From: JAPOXR01 sp965214695
Lineage (GTDB): Bacteria > Pseudomonadota > Alphaproteobacteria > Rhodobacterales > Rhodobacteraceae
DNA length: 64,000 nt
Direction of reading: 5' to 3'
Assembly: GCA_965214695.1 (NCBI GenBank)
Contig: OZ243967.1
Coordinates: 1,054,001-1,118,000, forward strand
The number at the start of each line of letters is the position of its first letter. Positions within the stretch are counted from its first letter, which is position 1. The position numbers were made by a program, and so were the translations under genes. Below the pieces are notes generated by a model. It saw only the letters and a list, made by a program, of their open reading frames with translations. It searched no databases and had not been told where the DNA came from. This document shows positions 25,909 to 33,410 of this stretch, piece by piece.

Positions 25909-26400
25909 ATGCCTCGTTTCGAAATCGAATCCGACGAACTTCCACCAGTTGCCGAACTCGAGGACATGCATGAGCGGCATCGCGACTCGGTTCAATTTAC
26001 CGAGACCCTGGTCACGGCGGCGTCTGCCAACCAGGCGCAGATCGCTGCCACCTGGCTGCTCGGAAAGCGGATCCGGGAGGCCGGCGCCGCCTCACCCGCA
26101 ACCAGCAGCAAGATCGCCGAGATGTTCCCGCGGCTGCAGAGTTGGCAGGCGCGGCTGCATATCCTGCAGATTGTCCGGTTTCTTGACTTGGCGGCAATCC
26201 CGGTCAGCGAGTTCCGGGAGGCGGTTCTTCCCCATGCAACCGATTCCGGAAAGATGGTCCGGGCCTGGGCGCTCGATGCCCTTTACCACCTTGCCATTGC
26301 CGGCCACCCTGACGCTGAAGCCGACATGGCACGAATTCGTCGGGCATCCGGTGACAGCTCCGCCGCAGTCAGGGCACGGATCCGCAACCTTCTGCGGTAG
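25909..26400 (+). CDS. HEAT-repeat-like helical protein, function unknown
   Basis: 163 residues, all-helical. Repeated helix pairs such as SWQARLHILQIVRFLDLAAI and MVRAWALDALYHLAIAG look like HEAT/armadillo scaffolds, suggesting protein binding. ATG 25909 follows CGGAG at 8 bases; longer ORF starts give unmatched sequence. It is monocistronic, divergent from the small ORF upstream of sppA across 271 bp with no other gene. Confidence 0.72.
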   Translation: MPRFEIESDELPPVAELEDMHERHRDSVQFTETLVTAASANQAQIAATWLLGKRIREAGAASPATSSKIAEMFPRLQSWQARLHILQIVRFLDLAAIPVSEFREAVLPHATDSGKMVRAWALDALYHLAIAGHPDAEADMARIRRASGDSSAAVRARIRNLLR

Positions 26401-26970
26401 CGACCCGGGCCCGACGCGCAAACGGAACGCTCGGGTCAAACCACCGGACTCACGCAGTTCCACCTCACCGTTGACACATCAAGGCGTCGATGACTCTCAG
26501 GCGGAACGCGGGTCGGGACCATCTCGACTTTGCTGTCCTCATGGAACGGATGGGCCCCGGCAGTATGCGTTCGTGCCATCGAACCATTTGACAGGCTCTA
26601 TCCACAGGCCGGCGGTCAGGCTGCGCTCCAGCAATTTCGGGCACAATTGTCGAATGCCGTGCCGTTCGACCTCGGCGAGACAGAACCGACACGCTGACGC
26701 GGGTTTTGCCAGGGCGGGCAGATTGGGTGGATGTCCGGCGGGACTGCGCGGGCTGCAGACATCCTCTTCAACGGGGTTTGTGCCGCGGCCGGTGCAAGCC
26801 TGCCATCCGCGAAATTGGAACAGAACCCGGATGATGCCTTGGTGCGGCGGTGCCCGGTCAAACCTCCGATGCCCGGGCTGCCGGGTCGGCTGCCCGCTTT
26901 CTCGCCGTTTGTGCAGGGAGCGGGGTTGGTCGGTGTCATGCCGAGTGGCCTGCCTGCGGCAATCGCATGA
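26401..26970. other. Intergenic stretch without a confident gene
   Basis: 570 bp between the HEAT-like gene and tag. A plus-strand ORF from 26731 to 26970 (79 codons, third-position GC near 70%) abuts the tag stop but lacks a Shine-Dalgarno and resembles nothing known. CTATCCACA near 26600 is one mismatch from a DnaA box and is probably chance. Confidence 0.4.
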
Positions 26971-27567
26971 TCACGCTCGGGGGCGGGTCCTGCCTGCTGA
27001 CTTCCAGCAATCGGCGGTGTGGTCGTCGACCAGGCCGACGGCCTGCATGTAGGCGTAGATGATCGTCGTTCCGACGAAATTCATGCCCCGGGATTTCAGA
27101 TTGCGTGACAATTCGTCGCTGGTTGGCGTGGAGACCGGAACATCGGCAAGACTTGCCCAATTGTTGATGCATGGCACACCGTCCACGTGATCCCACAGGA
27201 AACGGTCGAAGGTGCCAAACTCGGCCTGAATTTCCAAGAAAACCCTGGCATTCCTGCGAGCGGATTCAATCTTGAGCCGGTTACGCACGATTCCGGGCTC
27301 GGACCGCAGGGCCTCCAGCTCAGAATCCTCCATACGCGCCACCTTTGCCGGGTCGAAGCCACGGAAGGCCCGGCGATACCCCTCGCGCCTTCGAAGGATG
27401 GTCTCCCAACTCAGGCCTGCCTGGGCGCCTTCCAGGATCAGGAACTCGAACAGGACACGGTCGTCATGGACCGGCATGCCCCATTCATCGTCGTGGTAGG
27501 CGGCGTAGAATTCCTTCCCCTCGCCGTTGCCGAAGCAGCGGAGCCTGCCATCGCTGCCAACCGTCAT
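26971..27567 (-). CDS. tag: DNA-3-methyladenine glycosylase I
   Basis: 198 residues. Removes 3-methyladenine from DNA. Seen: the N-terminal Cys/His zinc half (RCFGNGEGKEFYAAYHDDEWG), the catalytic region LEGAQAGLSWETIL, and the second zinc half DDHTADCW (HxxxC). Normal family length. Its ATG overlaps the irr stop by 4 bp, so the two are cotranscribed. Confidence 0.95.
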   Translation of the reverse strand: MTVGSDGRLRCFGNGEGKEFYAAYHDDEWGMPVHDDRVLFEFLILEGAQAGLSWETILRRREGYRRAFRGFDPAKVARMEDSELEALRSEPGIVRNRLKIESARRNARVFLEIQAEFGTFDRFLWDHVDGVPCINNWASLADVPVSTPTSDELSRNLKSRGMNFVGTTIIYAYMQAVGLVDDHTADCWKSAGRTRPRA

Positions 27568-28052
27568 TCCGGAAGCTGGTCCGACATGTCCTGGCCTTGC
27601 GGGACCGGAGGATTACTGCCCGCCTGCTTGCGCCGCAACCGGATGACAACATCAACCTCGGCAATCTCCACGCCTTCCGGCAGGTCCGAAATCTCGGGGA
27701 AGGGAATCGGACCTTCGGACGCATCCGCCAACTCGCCGGTATCCTCCCAGTAGAAATGCGGATGGTCATCGACCCGGGTGTCAAACCATGACCCGGAACC
27801 ATCCACGGTGATTTCCTTGAGCAATCCTGCGCCGCACAGGACCCGCAGCGTATTGTAGACCGTTGCCAGGGACATCGATTCGCCAACCCCGATTGCCTGT
27901 GAATGCAGGCGGTTGGCTGTCACATGCTTGTTGCTCCGGTCGCCAACCAGCAACCGCGCCAAGGTGATCCGCTGTCTAGTCGGCTGCAGACCGGCAGAGC
28001 GCAGCCATTCATGCTCGTATGACAGAGTTTCGTTCACAGCCAGTTCGCCCAT
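27564..28052 (-). CDS. irr: Iron response regulator Irr (Fur superfamily)
   Basis: About 162 residues. Haem-status-sensing regulator of iron and haem genes in alphaproteobacteria. Winged-helix N-terminal half: LRSAGLQPTRQRITLARLL, VTANRLHSQA, SLATVYNTLRVL. Dimer/metal half: GSWFDTRVDDHPHFYWED and PEGVEIAEVDVVIRLR. The His-rich motif that is HHH in characterised Irr reads HPH here. Start uncertain: ATG 28052 or 28073, or GTG 28085, none with a good Shine-Dalgarno. Divergent from fabA, the usual alphaproteobacterial arrangement. Confidence 0.92.
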   Translation of the reverse strand: MGELAVNETLSYEHEWLRSAGLQPTRQRITLARLLVGDRSNKHVTANRLHSQAIGVGESMSLATVYNTLRVLCGAGLLKEITVDGSGSWFDTRVDDHPHFYWEDTGELADASEGPIPFPEISDLPEGVEIAEVDVVIRLRRKQAGSNPPVPQGQDMSDQLPE

Positions 28053-28314
28053 GGCCGTTGCTGCAACGGCCATATACTTGCACATTCAGCAGCAGGTTTC
28101 AAACAATTCGGAGCCTCCCGATCACCGATCCGGCTGCCTGGCCCGGAACCCGGCGCATTGCCTCGCCGGCCCGGGCGGATATTTCCTTCGCCAGGGCGCA
28201 TGGCGGCCCGGTTCGGCGTTCATGCAATTCGCCGGGAGTTTTCGTCCTATTGCCTATATGCGGGGTTGAGTGATACTGAACGGCTCGAATTCCTGCGTGG
28301 CACAGGGCGCGAAC

Positions 28315-28821
28315 ATGCCGTCATTTCCCTCAAGCTTCGATTACGAAGGGTTGCTGAAATGTGCCCGTGGCGAACTTTTCGGCTCCGGTAATGCCCAGCT
28401 GCCGCTTCCGCCAATGCTGATGTTCGACCGGGTTACCGAGATTTCCGCAACCGGGGGCGAGTTTGGCCAGGGCCATGTCATAGCCGAATTCGATATCAGG
28501 CCGGATCTCTGGTTCTTTTCCTGCCACTTTCAGGACGACCCGGTGATGCCTGGCTGCCTTGGCCTGGACGCCCTGTGGCAGTTGACGGGATTCAATCTTG
28601 GCTGGAGAGGCTTTCCGGGCAGAGGCAGGGCACTTGGCGTGGCCGAGGTCAAGTTTACCGACATGGTAACCCCTGGATGCAATCTCCTCACCTATCTGGT
28701 CGACTTTACCCGGGTCATCAACCGCAGGCTGAAGATGGGGGTTGCCAATGGGCGGATGCTCGCCGATGGCAAGGAGATCTACAAGACCACCGCAATGAAG
28801 GTGGGTCTGTTTTCCGAATAG
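28315..28821 (+). CDS. fabA: 3-hydroxydecanoyl-ACP dehydratase/isomerase
   Basis: 168 residues. Dehydrates 3-hydroxyacyl-ACP and isomerises trans-2 to cis-3-decenoyl-ACP, the branch point for anaerobic unsaturated fatty acids. Catalytic His in FSCHFQDDPVMPG and Asp in CLGLDALWQL. ATG 28315 gives the family start (FDYEGLLKCARGELFG). First gene of fabA-fabB-fabI, 30 bp before fabB. Confidence 0.97.
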   Translation: MPSFPSSFDYEGLLKCARGELFGSGNAQLPLPPMLMFDRVTEISATGGEFGQGHVIAEFDIRPDLWFFSCHFQDDPVMPGCLGLDALWQLTGFNLGWRGFPGRGRALGVAEVKFTDMVTPGCNLLTYLVDFTRVINRRLKMGVANGRMLADGKEIYKTTAMKVGLFSE

Positions 28822-28851
28822 CGGTCGGGCAAAGGTGATTGGGGGAATTCA

Positions 28852-30078
28852 ATGCGGCGCGTAGCAGTAACCGGGATCGGTATCGTCTCGCCGATCGGCA
28901 ACAGCAAGGACGAGGTTGAGGCCTCCCTCCGGGCCGGGAAGTCGGGAATTGCGTTTTCCGAGGACTATGCCGACAACAATTTCCGTAGCCATGTGCACGG
29001 CGTTCCCGACATGGCGGTCGAGGATCACCTCGACAAGCGCCAACTGCGTTTCATGGGCCCCGGTGCCGCCTACAATTTCATCGCCATGCAGCAGGCAATC
29101 GACGATTCGGGGCTGGGCCCCAGCGAGGTCTCCAACGAACGCACCGGAATGATCATGGGCTCCGGCGGACCTTCCACATCGAATTTCTACATGGCCCACC
29201 AGGCAGTCAAACTGAAGGGAAGCCCAAAGCGGATGGGGCCGCTCATGGTGACGAGATGCATGTCATCGACCAACTCGGCCTGTCTTGCCACCCCCTTCAA
29301 GATCAAGGGGCTCAGCTACTCGATCACCTCGGCATGCGCGACCTCGGCACACTGCATCGGCAGCGGTGCTGAACAGATCAGGTTTGGCAACCAGGACATC
29401 GTGTTTGCCGGCGGCGGCGAAGAGGTTGACTGGACATTGTCATGCCTGTTCGATGCCATGAATGCGCTGAGTTCGAAATACAACGATACGCCGGAAACCG
29501 CGTCCCGGCCCTTTGATATCGACCGTGACGGGTTCGTAATTGCCGGCGGTGCCGGGGTGCTGGTGCTGGAGGAATACTCGCGGGCCCGGGCCAGGGGAGC
29601 GACCATCTACGCCGAGGTGACCGGTTTCGGTGCGACCTCCGACGGCTATGACATGGTGGCACCATCCGGCGAGGGAGGTGAGCGTGCCATGCGGCTGGCC
29701 AGGTCCGGCAATGGTGAGCGCCCGGTCGACTACATCAATGCACATGGCACATCGACGCAAGCCGGAGACGTGGTGGAAATCGAGGCGATCCGCCGGATTT
29801 TCGGCGAGGGAACCACGCCGCCGGTCAGTTCAACCAAATCCCTGACCGGGCACTCGCTGGGGGCGGCCGGCGTGCATGAAGCCATCTACACGCTGTTGAT
29901 GATGCGGGGCCGGTTCATTTCCGGCTCGGCCAATGTCTTCAATCTCGACGATGCAATTCATCCCGACGAAGTTACCACGGAACTCGTCGAAGATGTGGAG
30001 ATCGACACTGCCCTTTCCAACAGCTTCGGCTTCGGAGGCACCAATGCAACCCTGTCATTCAGCAGGCCTGACGGCTGA
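28852..30078 (+). CDS. fabB: 3-oxoacyl-ACP synthase I
   Basis: 408 residues. Elongates cis-3-decenoyl-ACP. Catalytic Cys in SACATSAHCIG, and the two His in NAHGTSTQAGD and LTGHSLGAAG. Full-length thiolase fold. Middle gene of the operon; its stop is 7 bp before fabI. Confidence 0.97.
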   Translation: MRRVAVTGIGIVSPIGNSKDEVEASLRAGKSGIAFSEDYADNNFRSHVHGVPDMAVEDHLDKRQLRFMGPGAAYNFIAMQQAIDDSGLGPSEVSNERTGMIMGSGGPSTSNFYMAHQAVKLKGSPKRMGPLMVTRCMSSTNSACLATPFKIKGLSYSITSACATSAHCIGSGAEQIRFGNQDIVFAGGGEEVDWTLSCLFDAMNALSSKYNDTPETASRPFDIDRDGFVIAGGAGVLVLEEYSRARARGATIYAEVTGFGATSDGYDMVAPSGEGGERAMRLARSGNGERPVDYINAHGTSTQAGDVVEIEAIRRIFGEGTTPPVSSTKSLTGHSLGAAGVHEAIYTLLMMRGRFISGSANVFNLDDAIHPDEVTTELVEDVEIDTALSNSFGFGGTNATLSFSRPDG

Positions 30079-30085
30079 GAGTGTC

Positions 30086-30868
30086 ATGTTGCTGGAGGGC
30101 AGGAAATGTCTGGTAGTGGGTGTCGCCAATGACCGGTCGATTGCCTGGGGTATCGCCAAGGCCATGCACGATGCGGGGGCAGCGATTGCGCTGACCTATC
30201 AGAGTGATGCAATCAGGCGTCGGGTCGAGCCGCTTGGGAAGCTGATCGACGCCGAGATCATTGGCCAGGCTGACGTGACCGATTCCGATACGCTGGACAG
30301 CCTGTTCAACTCGATCTCGGAAGTGTGGGGCGAACTGGATGTCGTGGTCCATGCAATCGCCTATTCGAGCCGCGAGGAACTCAACGGGCGATTCATCGAC
30401 ACCAGCCGCGAGAACTTCAGGGTATCCCTCGACATATCCTGCTATTCGCTGATCGATCTTGCCCGCCGGGCACGTCCTCTCATGAATCGGGGAGGCTCGG
30501 TCCTGACTGTTACCTTCCAGGGCTCGAACCGCGTGGTCCCTTTCTACAATGTCATGGGAGTCGCCAAGGCCGCCCTGGAATCGACAGTGCGCTACCTGGC
30601 CAATGATCTTGGCCGCGACGGAATTCGGGTCAATGCGGTGAGCCCGGGCCCGATGAGGACGCTGGCCGGTGCCGCCATCGGCGGCGCACGAAAGACCTTC
30701 CGGCATACCGAGGCAAATGCGCCACTTGGCAGCAATGCCACCCTTGAAGCGATCGGCGGCACCGCCGCCTATCTTGCCTCGGACCACGCCGCCTGCACCA
30801 CCGGCCAGATCATCGCCGTCGACAGCGGGTTTCACATCCTGGGAATGCCGCAATCGGAACAGATCTGA
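30086..30868 (+). CDS. fabI: Enoyl-ACP reductase (NADH)
   Basis: 260 residues, SDR fold. Last reduction of each elongation cycle. Seen: GVANDRSIAWGIAKAM (cofactor loop), HAIAYSSREELNGRF and YNVMGVAKAALE (Y-x6-K catalytic pair). Ends with TGQIIAVDSGFHI. ATG 30086 lies 7 bp after fabB. Target family of triclosan. Last gene of the operon. Confidence 0.97.
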   Translation: MLLEGRKCLVVGVANDRSIAWGIAKAMHDAGAAIALTYQSDAIRRRVEPLGKLIDAEIIGQADVTDSDTLDSLFNSISEVWGELDVVVHAIAYSSREELNGRFIDTSRENFRVSLDISCYSLIDLARRARPLMNRGGSVLTVTFQGSNRVVPFYNVMGVAKAALESTVRYLANDLGRDGIRVNAVSPGPMRTLAGAAIGGARKTFRHTEANAPLGSNATLEAIGGTAAYLASDHAACTTGQIIAVDSGFHILGMPQSEQI

Positions 30869-31096
30869 CCCGGCCATTTCTTCAAACCGAAATCTGCCCA
30901 AAGAATTTCCGGCCCGCAACTCGCACTCGGTACCCTGTCACCGCTACAACGTAATACATCCCATTGGGAACGGTGCTCCGGGGCCGCGGTCCGGCGAATC
31001 TGGGGCCGGTCATCTTCACGACTTGCCCGCGGTTCCGGCAGCTCGAGAGGGGTGTTTCCCGTGGACTGCGTTACCAATTCCGACAACGCATGCAAA

Positions 31097-31206
31097 ATCC
31101 GACAACACTTGGCCAGGAATCCGGTCAGACTTGACCAAAAATCCGACAACACTTGACCAAAAATCCGATCACATTTGACGGCAAATCCGGTCGTATCTGC
31201 CGGCCC
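31097..31206. repeat. Five tandem 22-bp repeats
   Basis: Units begin with ATCCG at 31097, 31119, 31141, 31163 and 31185, exactly 22 bp apart. Consensus ATCCGACAACACTTGACCAAAA; the third copy is closest and the fifth is decayed. A sixth, shifted and imperfect copy may lie at 31077. They sit in the 458-bp gap 30869-31326 after fabI, which holds no recognisable gene. Iteron-like protein-binding sites or one end of a lost insertion sequence are both possible. Confidence 0.85.
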
Positions 31207-31326
31207 TGTCCGCGCCAAGCGCTGTCTCTTCCGGAGATGATGCCTGGGTTCATTCCTTCCCTGTTGGTGATGACGAGCTGGCCGGAGGCCAGCCCCTGCC
31301 GGCGATGCGGTGGCGGCCCGATTGAA

Positions 31327-31707
31327 TCAGCCTGCCGGCTGTATGAAGCCGACCACGGCGCAGGAAGGGTCCTGGACGATGGCGATCTGGCCGACACCGG
31401 GGACATCAAAGGGCCCGTTCTTGACCGTGCCGCCGGCGGCGGTGACCTTGTCGGTGGTGGCCTGGATGTCGCTCACCTCGATGTAGGTCATCCAGTGCGA
31501 CGGGATCTCGGCCGGAAGGTTCATGGCGGTGCTGTTACCGATGCCGGCAATCGGTTTGCCGTCCAGCTGGGCGATCGTGTACTTGCCTCCCATTCCTTCC
31601 ATGTCCTGGTAGGTCCAGCCGCACAATTCGGCAAAAAAGGTCTTTGCCGCCTCGTAATCACGCGTCATCAATTCTGACCAGCAGACCGTCCCATGGTTGT
31701 TGCCCAT
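31327..31707 (-). CDS. VOC (glyoxalase/bleomycin-resistance fold) family protein
   Basis: 126 residues, two beta-alpha-beta-beta-beta modules. Seen: GTVCWSELMTRDYEAAKTFF at the start, SHWMTYIEVSDI at the second module and IQDPSCAVVGFIQPAG-like ending (AIVQDPSCAVVG). Single-domain members are metal-binding or ligand-binding proteins of unknown substrate. ATG 31707 follows AAGGAA. Its 3' side faces the 22-bp repeats; 177 bp separate it from the divergent HAD gene. Confidence 0.9.
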   Translation of the reverse strand: MGNNHGTVCWSELMTRDYEAAKTFFAELCGWTYQDMEGMGGKYTIAQLDGKPIAGIGNSTAMNLPAEIPSHWMTYIEVSDIQATTDKVTAAGGTVKNGPFDVPGVGQIAIVQDPSCAVVGFIQPAG

Positions 31708-31884
31708 TGCAGATTCCTTTCGTGCTGATGGTGGTACATTCCGTGCAACTCCCGGTCATATGGCATGAGCCCACCGGGTTCCACATCGAATTGCTGCCGC
31801 CGGGCGATCCCGGTTTTTCGGCAGTTGTCAAAATCGGACGCCCGAACTACCTGTGGTCGGTCAGGTGGAGATGGAGGCCAGGAC

Positions 31885-32568
31885 TTGCATTGTGTATTCG
31901 ATGCCTACGGAACCTTGTTCGATGTTGCCGCGGCGGCCCGCCAGGCGGCCGACGAGCCGGGCAACGAAGTGCTGGCTGAGTCATGGCCAGCCATTGCCGC
32001 GGGCTGGCGGATCAGGCAGCTGAACTATACCTGGCTGCGGGCCATAACCGGCGAACATGTCGATTTCTGGCAAGTCACCTGCGATGCCCTCGACTGGACG
32101 CTGGAGGCATCCGGATTGTCGGGAAATGCCGGGCTGCGTGAACGGCTGCTCGACATCTACTGGAAACTCCCCGCCTATGATGAGGTTGCGCCGACGCTGT
32201 CGGCACTCAGGCGAGACGGCCACCGGATCGCCATACTGTCAAATGGCAATCCGGACATGCTGGATGGCGCCGTGTCGGCCGCCGGCATCGGCGAGTTGGT
32301 CGAGGCGGTTCTGAGCGTGGAGACGGTTGGCGTGTTCAAGCCGCACCACTCCGTGTACAAGCTCGTCACCAGCCATTTCGGCTGCGAAAACGCCGATGTC
32401 CTCTTCGTGTCTGCAAATGGCTGGGATGCGGCTGCGGCGTCCGGTTTCGGCTTCAGGACAGTCTGGGTCAACCGGTCTGGCGAACCGGTGGAACGATTGC
32501 CGTGGAGACCCTGGCGCATGGAAGGCGACCTGTCCCGGATTCCCGAACTTGCGGCATCTGCCCGGTGA
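31885..32568 (+). CDS. Haloacid dehalogenase type II family hydrolase (TTG start)
   Basis: 227 residues. HAD motif I VFDAYGTLFD carries the nucleophile Asp, motif II SNGNPD, motif III Lys in GVFKPHHSVY, and motif IV VSANGWDAAAA. All four fit L-2-haloacid dehalogenases, though many such proteins are generic phosphatases. TTG 31885 has GGAGG 7 bases upstream and gives the family start. It overlaps the alpha/beta hydrolase gene by 4 bp (GTGA), so the two act as an operon. Confidence 0.88.
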   Translation: MHCVFDAYGTLFDVAAAARQAADEPGNEVLAESWPAIAAGWRIRQLNYTWLRAITGEHVDFWQVTCDALDWTLEASGLSGNAGLRERLLDIYWKLPAYDEVAPTLSALRRDGHRIAILSNGNPDMLDGAVSAAGIGELVEAVLSVETVGVFKPHHSVYKLVTSHFGCENADVLFVSANGWDAAAASGFGFRTVWVNRSGEPVERLPWRPWRMEGDLSRIPELAASAR

Positions 32569-33401
32569 AGTTCTGGCAATCATCGGATGGCCTGCGATTG
32601 GCCTACCAGGACCAGGGATCTGGCCCAACGGTGCTTTGCCTTGCCGGGCTGACCTGGAACTCGAGGCATTTCGACGAATTGGTGGCGCATTTGCCAGGCT
32701 ATCGCCTCATACGTCCGGATTACCGTGGACGGGGAGCGTCGGATTGGGATGCCGATTTCCGGAACTACCATCCATCGGTGGAAGCCCGGGACGCGGTCGA
32801 GCTGCTTGACCATCTCGGAATCGATTCTGCGGTCGTGATCGGCACCTCGCGCGGTGGCATCGTGGCGATGGTGATGGCAGCCGGGCACGGTGAGCGATTG
32901 TCCGGCATCGTCTTCAACGATATTGGGCCAACCATCGAGCAGGATGGCCTGGCGCGCATCTTCGACTATCTGGGACGGCAGCCTTCAGCCCGGACCATGG
33001 AGGATGCGGCCGATGCGTTGATCGATGCGGCAACCGGGTTTGACCAGGTTCCCCGGGAGCGCTGGCTGACTGAGGCCCGGCGCCGCTACGTCGCCCGTGA
33101 TGGACGCATCAGGCTCAATTACGACCCGAAGCTGCGGGAGGCGGTTCTTGACCGGCCCGAGGGACCTGCGCCCGATCTGTGGCGGTATTTTCGTGTCCTG
33201 AAGGACATTCCCCTTGCCGTCATTCGCGGCGCAAATTCCGATCTGCTGTCGGCCGGGACAGTGGCCAGGATGCGGGATGTTCAGCCCGGCCTGCAAGCGC
33301 TGGAGGTCGCGGGCCGCGGCCATTGCCCGTTTCTCGACGAGCCGGAATGCGTCGATTTCATCGGCAGATTCATCGGCGGCATCGCCCGGCCATCGCGCTG
33401 A
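32565..33401 (+). CDS. Alpha/beta hydrolase (GTG start)
   Basis: 278 residues. Seen: oxyanion region CLAGLTWNSRHFDEL, DYRGRGASD, nucleophile elbow GTSRGG with catalytic Ser, and catalytic His in GRGHCPFLDEPE. GTG 32565 overlaps the stop of the HAD gene as GTGA. Esterase, lactonase or haloalkane-like activity cannot be told apart; pairing with the dehalogenase-type HAD is notable. Convergent with the large FAD-GcvT gene, 9 bp apart. Confidence 0.88.
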   Translation: MKFWQSSDGLRLAYQDQGSGPTVLCLAGLTWNSRHFDELVAHLPGYRLIRPDYRGRGASDWDADFRNYHPSVEARDAVELLDHLGIDSAVVIGTSRGGIVAMVMAAGHGERLSGIVFNDIGPTIEQDGLARIFDYLGRQPSARTMEDAADALIDAATGFDQVPRERWLTEARRRYVARDGRIRLNYDPKLREAVLDRPEGPAPDLWRYFRVLKDIPLAVIRGANSDLLSAGTVARMRDVQPGLQALEVAGRGHCPFLDEPECVDFIGRFIGGIARPSR

Positions 33402-33410
33402 CCCCGGCGG

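Noticed and set aside
25257..25973. 238-codon plus-strand ORF between sppA and the HEAT-like gene
   Set aside because: Antisense to the better supported minus-strand small ORF; no motifs.
31097..31206. CRISPR array
   Set aside because: Units are directly tandem with no unique spacers and no cas genes nearby.
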